Shown here piece by piece: positions 1 to 8,132 of a stretch of DNA of 14,440 nt. The DNA is from Myxococcota bacterium (GTDB lineage Bacteria; Myxococcota_A; Polyangia; HGW-17; JAJRWW01), in contig JAJRWW010000458.1 in assembly GCA_024276595.1 (NCBI GenBank), positions 1 through 14,440 on the forward strand, given 5' to 3'. The first letter of the stretch is position 1; every line of letters starts with the position of its first letter. Both the position numbers and the translations under genes were made by a program. The notes beneath the pieces were generated by a model. The model did no database searches. It saw only the letters and a program-made list of their open reading frames with translations, and was not told the DNA's origin.

Positions 1-1
1 A

Positions 2-1192
2 AACCTGGCCGACCTGTGGCGCTCCATGTACGACATGAAACCGGCCGCCTTCGAAAAGGAGATGGACCGGCTGTGGCTCCAGGTGCGTCCCCTCTACCGG
101 GAGCTGCACTGCTACGTCCGCGCCAGGCTGGCCAAGAGGTACGGATCCGCGCTGGTGAGCGAGAAGGGCCCGTTGCCCGCCCACCTGCTGGGCAACATGT
201 GGGCCCAGGAGTGGACCAACATCTTCGAGCTGGTCAAGCCCCAGGCCTCCGGAGGGGTGGACCTGGACCGCGCCCTGAAGGCGAAGAGGACCGACGCCAG
301 GGGCATGGTCCGCTATGCCGAGGGCTTCTTCGTCTCCCTGGGGCTGCCCAAGCTCCCCAAGAGCTTTTGGAAGCGCTCCATGTTCAGCAAGCCCAGGGAC
401 AGGGACGTGGTCTGCCATGCCAGCGCCTGGAACATCGACTACGTGGACGACCTGCGCATCAAGATGTGCATCGCCATCAACACCGAGGACTTCGTGACCA
501 TCCACCACGAGCTGGGGCACAACTACTACCAGCGCGCCTACAACAAGCTGCCCACCCTGTTTAGAGACAGCGCCAACGACGGCTTCCACGAGGCGCTGGG
601 GGATGTGATCGCCCTCTCGGTTACCGCGCCCTACCTCAAGAAGATGGGGCTCATCGCAGTGGCTCCGCCTCCCAACCTCAACCCGATGATGCGCAAGGCG
701 CTGGAGAAGATCGCCTTTCTGCCCTTCGGCCTGCTCATGGACAAGTGGCGCTGGGGCGTGTTCTCCGGGCGCATCAAGCCAGGCCAGTACAACCGCGCCT
801 GGTGGAAGCTGCGCCTGAAGTACCAGGGGATCGCGCCCCCCAGCCCCAGGGGAGAGGAGCACTTCGACCCAGGGGCCAAGTACCATATCCCCGCCAACGT
901 CCCCTACGCCAGGTACTTTCTGGCGGCAATCCTCCAGTTCCAGTTTCACCGGGCGCTCTGCAAGATCGCTGGCCACAAGGGGCCGCTGTACACCTGCTCG
1001 ATTTACGGGAACAAGGAGGCCGGACGGCGCCTGGAGGCGATGATGAAGATGGGCATGTCCAGACCTTGGCCAGTGGCTCTGAAGGCCCTCACAGGAGAGT
1101 CCAGGATGGACGCCTCGGCCATCTTGGACTACTTCAAGCCTCTCTACGAGTGGCTCAAGAAGCAGAACAAGGGCCGCACCTGCGGCTGGTAG
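2..1192 (+). CDS. M2-family peptidyl-dipeptidase (ACE-like), 3' part
   Basis: This is the C-terminal part, about 396 codons, of a zinc peptidase of family M2 (angiotensin-converting-enzyme type), which removes dipeptides from peptide C-termini. The frame is open to the window edge, so the true start lies upstream. The zinc motif H-E-L-G-H is encoded at 506-520, and the third zinc ligand is the Glu of G-F-H-E-A at 590-592. A stretch at 878-916 reads K-Y-H-I-P-A-N-V-P-Y-A-R-Y. It matches the human testis ACE block carrying substrate-binding K511, H513, Y520 and Y523 and chloride ligand R522 (human sequence recalled from memory). The end, P-L-Y-E-W-L-K..N-K-G..G-W, is also ACE-like. All visible catalytic residues are present, so an active enzyme is expected, probably exported; the signal peptide would lie off the window. 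It ends 22 bp before the convergent lipoprotein gene. Confidence 0.95.
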   Translation, partial: NLADLWRSMYDMKPAAFEKEMDRLWLQVRPLYRELHCYVRARLAKRYGSALVSEKGPLPAHLLGNMWAQEWTNIFELVKPQASGGVDLDRALKAKRTDARGMVRYAEGFFVSLGLPKLPKSFWKRSMFSKPRDRDVVCHASAWNIDYVDDLRIKMCIAINTEDFVTIHHELGHNYYQRAYNKLPTLFRDSANDGFHEALGDVIALSVTAPYLKKMGLIAVAPPPNLNPMMRKALEKIAFLPFGLLMDKWRWGVFSGRIKPGQYNRAWWKLRLKYQGIAPPSPRGEEHFDPGAKYHIPANVPYARYFLAAILQFQFHRALCKIAGHKGPLYTCSIYGNKEAGRRLEAMMKMGMSRPWPVALKALTGESRMDASAILDYFKPLYEWLKKQNKGRTCGW

Positions 1193-1214
1193 TCGCAGGG
1201 CTGCCTGTGGGTGC

Positions 1215-2207
1215 TCAAAGAAGCGGCTCGTCGTCCTTTACCAGCGTCAAGGTGGTGGCGTCCATGCCGTTGACGGCCACGTGCAGGAAGTACTCCGCCA
1301 GGCCGGGGAGGCAGGCGCGCTCCCCGGGCTCGCCGCCCACCAGGTAGCCCACCTGGGACACGAGGATGAGCAGGTCCCCGGAGGTCACTACGCGCACGGA
1401 GGCCGAGGGGCAGCCGAAGCCGTTCCAGGGCTCGGTGGAGCACTGTATCTCGTCGTCGAGCTGGCTGTAGTCATCGGCCTCTCCGTAGTAGTACGCCCCC
1501 CCCGGGTCCAGCACCAGCGCCCGGAGGTCCGCCGCTCCAGCTCCGTTGTCCACCTGCACGTGAACGCAGCTAGACGCCTTCACCGGCAGCGAGTACCAGT
1601 CCCAGCGGACCTCGCCCAGCTCGTCGGGGCAGGTCACGTCGCCCATCTGTGTCGCCGAGAGGGTGCCCACAAGGGAGCAGGTGGGCATGCTTGGGACCTC
1701 GCAGGCGCTGGTGTCGAGCTGGCAGGTCTTTGGGTCGCAGGAGAGGGCGCCGCCAGTGAACCCCTGAGTCTCGCAGGTCTCTCCCCGCAGGTCGTCCAGC
1801 TCGCAGTCCTCGCCGGGCTCGATGAGCTCGTTGCCACAGGTGGTGCAGCCGTCCTGGGAGATGGTGCAGCTCTCGGTGCAGGCCAGCTCTCCGCCAGAGA
1901 AGCCGAAGCTGCGGCAGGTTAGCTGGCGGAGGTCGTCGCCGTCGCACTCCTCGTCTCGCTCCGCCTCGCCGTTTCCACAACCCCAGCAGGCGTCCTCGAT
2001 GATCTGACAGTCCATGGAGCAAAACAGGTCCCCCCCCTCGTAGCCCAGCAGCTCGCAGGTGGCGCCGCCGAAGGCCGAGCCGTCGCAGGTCTCCCCGGTG
2101 TTGAGCACGTTGTCGCCGCAGGGGCCAGAGCTGTCGTCCTTGCACGAGCCGAGGGTCAGCAGCGCCACAAGGAGCGCAGCCGTGGCGGCGTTTGCCAGGT
2201 GTCGCAT
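1215..2207 (-). CDS. Lipoprotein with three disulfide-rich repeats
   Basis: A predicted outer-envelope lipoprotein of 330 aa with unknown function. A short signal peptide ends in L-G-S-C, so Cys22 is the lipidation site. Residues 30-170 hold three 47-aa repeats (C-G-x-G/E ... E-x-C-D ... T-C-x3-G-F-x-G-G-x-L-x-C ... C), the repeat type common in myxobacterial surface proteins. Residues 171-330 have few cysteines and look like a beta-sandwich of the pre-peptidase C-terminal kind, which is a tentative reading. The start is supported by AAGGA at 2215-2219, 7 nt before the ATG. The gene begins 18 bp after the stop of the giant Cys-rich lipoprotein gene, on the same strand, so the two are probably one operon. 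It ends tail to tail with the peptidase gene. No catalytic motif is visible; adhesion or a structural role is a guess. Confidence 0.85.
   Translation of the reverse strand: MRHLANAATAALLVALLTLGSCKDDSSGPCGDNVLNTGETCDGSAFGGATCELLGYEGGDLFCSMDCQIIEDACWGCGNGEAERDEECDGDDLRQLTCRSFGFSGGELACTESCTISQDGCTTCGNELIEPGEDCELDDLRGETCETQGFTGGALSCDPKTCQLDTSACEVPSMPTCSLVGTLSATQMGDVTCPDELGEVRWDWYSLPVKASSCVHVQVDNGAGAADLRALVLDPGGAYYYGEADDYSQLDDEIQCSTEPWNGFGCPSASVRVVTSGDLLILVSQVGYLVGGEPGERACLPGLAEYFLHVAVNGMDATTLTLVKDDEPLL
1698..2120 (-). repeat. Three tandem 47-residue disulfide repeats (coding)
   Basis: Three consecutive protein repeats of exactly 47 residues each (30-76, 77-123 and 124-170 of the lipoprotein). 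The seven-cysteine pattern is kept in all three. They share the acidic E/D-x-C-D/E turn and the G-[YF]-x-G-G-x-L signature. The repeats have diverged in sequence and are not recent DNA duplications. Confidence 0.85.
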
Positions 2208-2225
2208 GTGGTTTTCCTTTGTGTC

Positions 2226-4484
2226 TCAGCCGATGTCAGGCCCACAGGTGGCTGTCTGGGGGTCGCAGATCTCGCCGGGAGCGCAGCAGTCGGAGCAGCC
2301 GCACAGGGCCTCACCCGGGCCGCAGAGGGGCACACAGCTTCCGCCAGAGCAGACCTGTCCGCAGGGGCAGGGGGGGCTACAGACCTCCGGCACGCACACG
2401 CCGCCCGTGCACACGAAGCCGGCCTCCACGCAGGAGCCGTCGCACACCCCGCCGCAGCCGTCGTCCTGGCCGCAGGCAGCGTTTGAGCAGTCGGGCACAC
2501 AGCAGGCCCCCTGGTAGCACAGGCCGCCCGGGGCGCAGCACTCGTTGCCGCAGACCAGGGAGTTGTTGGGGCAGCACAGGTCGTTGGATCCGTCGTCGGC
2601 GTCCGTGTCGTTGTGGCAGGTCTGCCCCGTGCCGCAGCATGCTCCGGCCGGGTCGTTTGCGGCCGTGTCGTCGCAGACCGCCTGCTCGCTCTGGCAGCAC
2701 ACGTCGTTGGCGGGGTCCCCGTCCGTGTCCAGGTAGCAGCCCTGGCCCCCCGGGCAGCAGGCGCCGCTGTCGGCGCACAGGTCGCCCGTGGCGGGGCAGC
2801 AGGTGTCGTTGGAGGGGTCGCCGTCGTCGCCCAGGAAGCAACCCTGGCCAGCGGGGCAGCAGGTGGAGGAATCGGCGCACCAGGCGGTCGGCTCGCAGCA
2901 CTGGTCATTTGCGGCGTTGCCGTCGTCGCCGTCCTGGCACCGCTCGGGGGCGGTGCAGCAGGTCCCGCTGTCGGCGCAGGCAGCCGCAGCGCTCGGGCAG
3001 CAGTTGTCGTTCGCGGGGTCGCCGTCATTGCCAAACTGACAGCTCTCGTCGGTGCAGCAGCTCCCCGAGTCCTCGCACCAGTTGCTGCTTCCGCAGCAGA
3101 TGTCGTCCGCGGGGTCGCCGTTGTCGCCGAAGCGGCACTGCTCCCCGCCATCGCAGCAGGTCCCGCTGTCGGCGCAGGCCCGGGCCAGGCTGGGGCAGCA
3201 CAGGTCATTTGTGGGGTCGCCATCGTCGCCGAACTGGCAGCTCTCAGGGCCGCAGCAGAAGTCGGTGTCGACGCACCAGTCGCTCTGGTCGCAGCAGGTG
3301 TCCTCGTTGAAGCAGGTCTGGCCTCCCCCACAGCAGGTACCGGTGTTGTCGCAGAAGGAGTCCTGGGTGCAGCAGACGCCCCCGAGGCACTCCTCTCCCG
3401 CCGCGCAGCAGTCGCCGTTACATTCTATTGTCTGGCACTCGCACAGGGCCATGTTGCTCACGCAGACCTCGTCCGGGTCTGGACACTCCACATCGCAGAG
3501 GCCGCCGCAGCCGTCGCTGTCACCGCAGGCCCGACCTGCACAGGTGGGGACGCAGACGCACACCCCGTTCTGGCACTCCTCCTGTGGGTCCGGGCAGGGG
3601 CCGTCACAGGTGCCGCCGCAGCCGTCATCGTCGCCGCACAGGGCCCCATCGCAGCTCGGGGCGCACACGCACTCGCCGTTCTCGCATACCTGGGTGGGGT
3701 CGGCGCAGGGGCCGTCGCAGATGCCGCCGCAGCCGTCATCGTCGCCGCACATCTTCCCCGCGCAGGCGGGAGTGCAGGCGACGCACTGGTTGAACACGCA
3801 CACCAGAGGGGGCTCGCAGTCGCAGTCGCAGGTGTCGACACACTCCCCGTTTTGGCAGAACTGGGTGGGCTCGCACTGGACGCCGTGGCAGAGATCTTCC
3901 ACGCACTCGCCGTTGAGACAGAACTCGTTGGGAGCGCAGGCCACCCCCTCGCACGGGCTCGGAGGACGACACCAGATGTGGCACACGTGGTCCTGGGGGC
4001 AGTCCGCCTGGCAGGGGTTAACGGGGAGGCAGGTGCCGTACCAGCAGAACTCTCCCTCGTCGCAGATGACGTTCAGGCAGGGGCTCGGGAGGTAGCAGCC
4101 CGGCACACACACCCCGGCGGAGCAGCTCTGCTGATCCGGGCACACCACGCCAAAGCAGGGGTCCAGGAGGGGGACGCAGTCCATCATGCAGCTCTCGTCG
4201 TCGTCGCATGGTGGGTCGGTGAAGCACTCCTTGTCGTCACCCTGGCACAGGCACTCGTTGGGCACGCAGCTTCCATGAAAGCAGACCTCTCCCTCGGCGC
4301 AGTCAGGCGCGTCGGGGCTGTCACAGGGGAGCACCACCTCTCCGTCACCGCCCAGCGAGCCGTCCAGGTCGTCGCCGGTGCCGTGGTTGGATCGGCAACC
4401 CCATGAGAGCGCCAGCATTGCCGCCAGCGCCACGCCTCCCAGCCCGGTGACACCCGAGAACCTGTGGATTGTGTACGAGATCAT
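2226..4484 (-). CDS. Giant cysteine-rich repeat lipoprotein
   Basis: A predicted lipoprotein of 752 aa in which I count about 141 cysteines (near 19%). The start at 4484 has GAGGAG at 4491-4496, 6 nt upstream. The signal peptide ends at a lipobox-like L-S-W-G-C, giving lipidated Cys30, and a Gly/Asp linker follows. Then come, in order: short EGF-like units of about 22 aa (C-x-x-V-x-C ... C-x-x-G-x-C-V) to about residue 236; three C-G-D-D-D-G-C-G-G-type modules (237-349); double-cysteine linkers; seven double-cysteine repeats (416-655); a fourth C-G-x-D-D-G-C-G-G module (662-698); and a Cys-rich tail. There is no membrane anchor other than the lipid. Such a protein must fold in an oxidising compartment, so a surface location is likely. 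The function is unknown; it could be an adhesin, a metal binder or a structural fibre. The acidic D-D-G-D-P-x-N-D loops resemble calcium-binding loops of thrombospondin type 3 repeats. It is likely co-transcribed with the 330-aa lipoprotein. Confidence 0.85.
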   Translation of the reverse strand: MISYTIHRFSGVTGLGGVALAAMLALSWGCRSNHGTGDDLDGSLGGDGEVVLPCDSPDAPDCAEGEVCFHGSCVPNECLCQGDDKECFTDPPCDDDESCMMDCVPLLDPCFGVVCPDQQSCSAGVCVPGCYLPSPCLNVICDEGEFCWYGTCLPVNPCQADCPQDHVCHIWCRPPSPCEGVACAPNEFCLNGECVEDLCHGVQCEPTQFCQNGECVDTCDCDCEPPLVCVFNQCVACTPACAGKMCGDDDGCGGICDGPCADPTQVCENGECVCAPSCDGALCGDDDGCGGTCDGPCPDPQEECQNGVCVCVPTCAGRACGDSDGCGGLCDVECPDPDEVCVSNMALCECQTIECNGDCCAAGEECLGGVCCTQDSFCDNTGTCCGGGQTCFNEDTCCDQSDWCVDTDFCCGPESCQFGDDGDPTNDLCCPSLARACADSGTCCDGGEQCRFGDNGDPADDICCGSSNWCEDSGSCCTDESCQFGNDGDPANDNCCPSAAAACADSGTCCTAPERCQDGDDGNAANDQCCEPTAWCADSSTCCPAGQGCFLGDDGDPSNDTCCPATGDLCADSGACCPGGQGCYLDTDGDPANDVCCQSEQAVCDDTAANDPAGACCGTGQTCHNDTDADDGSNDLCCPNNSLVCGNECCAPGGLCYQGACCVPDCSNAACGQDDGCGGVCDGSCVEAGFVCTGGVCVPEVCSPPCPCGQVCSGGSCVPLCGPGEALCGCSDCCAPGEICDPQTATCGPDIG
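2391..2501 (-). repeat. C-G-x-D-D-G-C-G-G module, fourth copy
   Basis: A 37-residue module (residues 662-698) with the same cysteine spacing as the three modules at 3438-3776. It is separated from them by the double-cysteine array, so the two repeat families are nested. Confidence 0.75.
2520..3239 (-). repeat. Seven tandem double-cysteine (CC) protein repeats
   Basis: Seven head-to-tail units of 34, 32, 34, 33, 34, 40 and 33 residues (240 aa). Each unit opens C-x2-G-D-D-G-D-P-x-N-D-x-C-C, continues with a Cys 4-6 residues later, and then shows a second vicinal pair, typically D-S-G-T-C-C. The sixth unit carries an insertion (D-T-A-A-N-D-P-A-G) and the seventh is more diverged. The vicinal-cysteine pattern is granulin-like in feel, but the spacing does not match granulins, and I do not recognise a named domain. 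Confidence 0.85.
3438..3776 (-). repeat. Three tandem C-G-D-D-D-G-C-G-G modules
   Basis: Three units of 37, 37 and 39 residues (237-273, 274-310 and 311-349). The pattern is C-x-P-x-C-x-G-x2-C-G-D-x-D-G-C-G-G-x-C-D, followed by a D-P-x3-C-x-N-G-x-C segment. The same module occurs twice in the divergent VWA-like lipoprotein gene. Confidence 0.85.
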
Positions 4485-4787
4485 TTGAGTCTCCTCAGGG
4501 AGCGTCTGGCCAGAGGCAAGATCGCTCCATTGGCTTGTGCAGTTACCCGCAGCATACATGTTGGCTCTTTTAGCGTAACAAGATGGTACAGCGGCCGTCA
4601 ACACCGAAGTTTTGCGAGGGCAGGGGGCTTTTGAAAAGCTCGCGATGTTCAGCCCTTAGGGGGGGTGCCCCGGGTCTTTTTGGGGTCGGGTGCCATCGGA
4701 GCGAAAGTGTGATAATATAGCAGGTGATCTCGATGTTTTGCAGTGATGAAAATTACGTTGGCTGCAGTACAGTTTTGGGAGGCGCCT
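4485..4787. promoter_or_regulatory. Divergent intergenic region between two Cys-rich lipoprotein genes
   Basis: A 303-bp gene-free stretch, visibly less GC-rich than its flanks, that must hold promoters for both directions. For the minus-strand gene a candidate is TTGACG (4596-4601) with an 18-bp spacer and TACGCT (4572-4577); the -10 is weak. For the plus-strand gene only a -10-like GATAAT (4711-4716) is visible, without a good -35. Other structure includes a near-perfect inverted repeat, GCTTTT-G-AAAAGC (4627-4639). There is also a GGGG-TG-CCCC palindrome (4662-4671) followed by a short T run. GGGTGCC occurs twice, at 4663 and 4688. No ORF or RNA gene was recognised here. Confidence 0.4.
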
Positions 4788-6620
4788 TTGTACGAGCACA
4801 GAGATCGGTTCTTTGAGACGGCGAGGTCGGCGCCAGCTCTTTCGCTGCTCGTCGCAGCATTGTTTTTCGGGACCTCCTGTGGAGAGGATGCTCCCCCGTG
4901 GACGGTGCTGGGCCCTGAAGGGGGAGTTGTACAGGGTCCAGATGGCGTCGAGCTGACGGTGCCGCCTGGGGCGCTGTCAGAGGAGACGAGGCTGCGCATC
5001 CGGAGGGTCACGGCCGAGACCGAGGGGTTCTTGGCCCTGAGCCCGGTGTACGTGTTCGAGCCCCTGGGCCAGGTCTTCGACCTTCCGGTCGTCATGCGTG
5101 TCCCGTACGACACCGAGAGCGCCGGGGACGCCACTCGGATCTGGATGTGGTCGAGCCCGGCGGTGGCTGCTCGTTGGACGGCCATTTATGGCGAGGTGGA
5201 TCCGGCTCTCGGCACCGTGAGCGCCTCCGCGGTGGAGCTGGTGCTGGCAGCGGTGGGGACTCCCGACGCGAGCTGTGTGCCCGACTGTGAGGGGAGGGAA
5301 TGTGGTCCCGACGGATGTGGCGGGGGCTGTCTGCCGGGCTGCGCCGGTCTCGACCACATCTGCGACGAGCTCTCCGGAGAGTGCTACTGTGAGCCGGACT
5401 GCCAGGGGAGGGAGTGTGGTCCCGACGGTTGCGGTGGGCTCTGCGGCCCGGGCTGCTCGGAGGGGGCCTGTCTGGAAGGACCGGGGCTCTGTACAATCTG
5501 CGGGGACGGGGTGTGCGATTTCGGCGAAAACAGCAGCAACTGCTCCTCGGATTGCCCGGCCACGGACCTGGTGGACATCCTCTTCGTGGTGGACAACAGC
5601 ACGGGCAGCGCGTCCTTGCAGCAGTGGCTGGCCGAGGATTTCTACGGGGTCTTGCTGGCGCTGGACGCGACGCCATTCAGCCTCCCGAGCCTCCACGTGG
5701 GCGTGGTGAGCACAGACCTCGGCTCCGGGGATCAGACCGTGGGCTCCTGTGACGACCAGGGAGGCGACAAGGGTGCACTCTTTACGGCGGGTGCCACGGA
5801 GCTGGAGACGGTGCCCTATCTCGTGGATGAGCCCCCGAGCGGGTGCCATGTACAGAGGGACGCCGATGGCTTCTGCACAGGACATGACTGCTCTCAGGCC
5901 GACTGCGGAGACGGCACCCTGGTTGAGGATCCCCGCACTGGCTGCCCCCGGTGCAGAAACCACGTGGACACGGTGGCGCTCTTCGAGCGGCTCGCCACCA
6001 TGGGTGGCGGTGCCTGTGAGTTTGTCCAGCCCCTGGAGTCCATGCGCCTGGCCCTCGACAACCACCCTGACAACGCCGGGTTCTTGAGGCCTGGCTCGGT
6101 GCTGGTGGTGCTGCTGGTGACGGACGAGGACGACTGCTCCGCGGCGGACAACCTGCTGTTTGACGGCAGCGACACTGCCCTGGACTCTCCGCTGGGGCCC
6201 TTGACAGACTTTCGCTGCTTCGAGTTCGGCGTGACCTGCGACACCCAGGACAGGACCGAGATAGGCACCTGGGACAACTGCGCTCCCAGCACCGACGCCA
6301 GCGCGCTTCTTTACCCGGCCGCACGCTACACCGGTTTTCTGGAGGGCCTGAGGGATCCCGGGCGGCTAGTGGTCGGGGCCATCACGGGTCCGGTCGTGGG
6401 CGACTCGGTGGACGTGGGAACGGACCAGCAGTCCCGGCCAGAGGTGGAGATCTCCTGTGTCTACTCGGGGACGGTCAGGGGGCGCCCAGCCATCCGCATC
6501 CGCTGGTTCGTTCGGGAGCTCTCCCCCCCCGGCCAGGAGCAGGTGTACTCCGTCTGCGACCCCACCTACTACAACCACCTGTACTCCCTCGGGGAGCGGA
6601 TCCGCGTGGCTCTCCAGTAG
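4788..6620 (+). CDS. Cys-module lipoprotein with VWA-like domain
   Basis: A predicted surface lipoprotein of about 610 aa. I chose TTG at 4788 because GGGAGG (4777-4782) sits 5 nt before it and it gives a compact signal peptide ending L-F-F-G-T-S-C (Cys31). The ATG at 4746 and GTG at 4743 are in frame but lack a well-spaced ribosome site. Domains: a ZU5-like segment (about 42-130, G-P-E-G-G-V-V ... V-P-P-G-A-L-S); two C-G-P-D-G-C-G-G modules (163-237); a C-G-D-G-V-C-D-F-G-E-N motif (238 on); and a von Willebrand A-like domain from about 262. The VWA core reads I-L-F-V-V-D-N-S-T-G-S, and the later strand reads L-V-T-D-E-D-D-C-S (T445-S451). The metal-site motif D-x-S-x-S is altered. A binding or adhesion role is inferred. 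The shared modules tie it to the divergent neighbour. Confidence 0.85.
   Translation: MYEHRDRFFETARSAPALSLLVAALFFGTSCGEDAPPWTVLGPEGGVVQGPDGVELTVPPGALSEETRLRIRRVTAETEGFLALSPVYVFEPLGQVFDLPVVMRVPYDTESAGDATRIWMWSSPAVAARWTAIYGEVDPALGTVSASAVELVLAAVGTPDASCVPDCEGRECGPDGCGGGCLPGCAGLDHICDELSGECYCEPDCQGRECGPDGCGGLCGPGCSEGACLEGPGLCTICGDGVCDFGENSSNCSSDCPATDLVDILFVVDNSTGSASLQQWLAEDFYGVLLALDATPFSLPSLHVGVVSTDLGSGDQTVGSCDDQGGDKGALFTAGATELETVPYLVDEPPSGCHVQRDADGFCTGHDCSQADCGDGTLVEDPRTGCPRCRNHVDTVALFERLATMGGGACEFVQPLESMRLALDNHPDNAGFLRPGSVLVVLLVTDEDDCSAADNLLFDGSDTALDSPLGPLTDFRCFEFGVTCDTQDRTEIGTWDNCAPSTDASALLYPAARYTGFLEGLRDPGRLVVGAITGPVVGDSVDVGTDQQSRPEVEISCVYSGTVRGRPAIRIRWFVRELSPPGQEQVYSVCDPTYYNHLYSLGERIRVALQ
5274..5498 (+). 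repeat. Two tandem C-G-P-D-G-C-G-G modules (coding)
   Basis: Two units of 38 and 37 residues (5274-5387 and 5388-5498). Both read C-x-P-D-C-x-G-R-E-C-G-P-D-G-C-G-G-x-C. They are near copies of each other at the N-terminal half and of the same type as the four modules in the divergently transcribed lipoprotein. Confidence 0.8.
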
Positions 6621-6650
6621 CCGCAGCGGGCACCTGCACAGCCAGCAGCT

Positions 6651-6745
6651 CGGCTCGGCTCGGCTTCGGCTCGGCTTCGGCTCGGCTTCGGCTCGGCTTC
6701 GGCTCGGCTTCGGCTCGGCTCGGCTCGGCTCGGCTCGGCTCGGCT
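6651..6745. repeat. CGGCT microsatellite (95 bp)
   Basis: Eighteen uninterrupted copies of CGGCT, with single T insertions at 6666, 6677, 6688, 6699 and 6710. The middle therefore reads as five perfect 11-bp units CGGCTCGGCTT (6656-6710), and the 3' end as seven plain 5-bp units (6711-6745). It lies in the 208-bp gap between the VWA-like lipoprotein gene and argG and ends directly before the candidate argG -35 hexamer. The perfection of the copies indicates a recent, slippage-prone tract. Confidence 0.95.
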
Positions 6746-6773
6746 TTGTCACGTCCAGTTGTGGTTGCACAAT
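6746..6773 (+). promoter_or_regulatory. Candidate argG promoter with internal inverted repeat
   Basis: TTGTCA (6746-6751), a 16-bp spacer and CACAAT (6768-6773) fit a sigma-70-type promoter, with five and four of six consensus positions matched. A perfect inverted repeat TTGTG-GTTG-CACAA (6759-6772) fills the spacer and overlaps the -10, which is where a repressor would bind. The leader to the argG ATG would be about 50 nt. No ArgR-type box was recognised. Confidence 0.45.
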
Positions 6774-6828
6774 CTGCCCCGTCCGGGCATAAGGTCTGTG
6801 GCCCGCGCCGAGAGGCCAGGAGAGCAAC

Positions 6829-8103
<1,275 letters not shown>

Positions 8104-8132
8104 AGCGGACGGCAGTCCTGACTGGATGTGGT

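Noticed and set aside
2613..4406. Long plus-strand open frame (597 codons) opposite the giant Cys-rich lipoprotein gene
   Set aside because: Antisense to a well-supported gene. Its composition is the low-complexity mirror of Cys/Gly/Asp codons, with no ribosome site or domain.
4605..4680. GC palindrome and T run as an intrinsic terminator
   Set aside because: It lies between divergent genes where no transcript should end. The GGGG-TG-CCCC loop is too short for a stable hairpin and the T run is not adjacent.
6651..6745. Repeat tract as a CRISPR array or a coding region
   Set aside because: Units of 5-11 bp with no spacers are not CRISPR. Reading through it gives only low-complexity Ser/Arg/Ala/Glu peptides.
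8104..8132. CAGTC-CT-GACTG inverted repeat between argG and the amidotransferase-like gene as a terminator
   Set aside because: The stem is short, with a 2-nt loop and no T tract on either strand.
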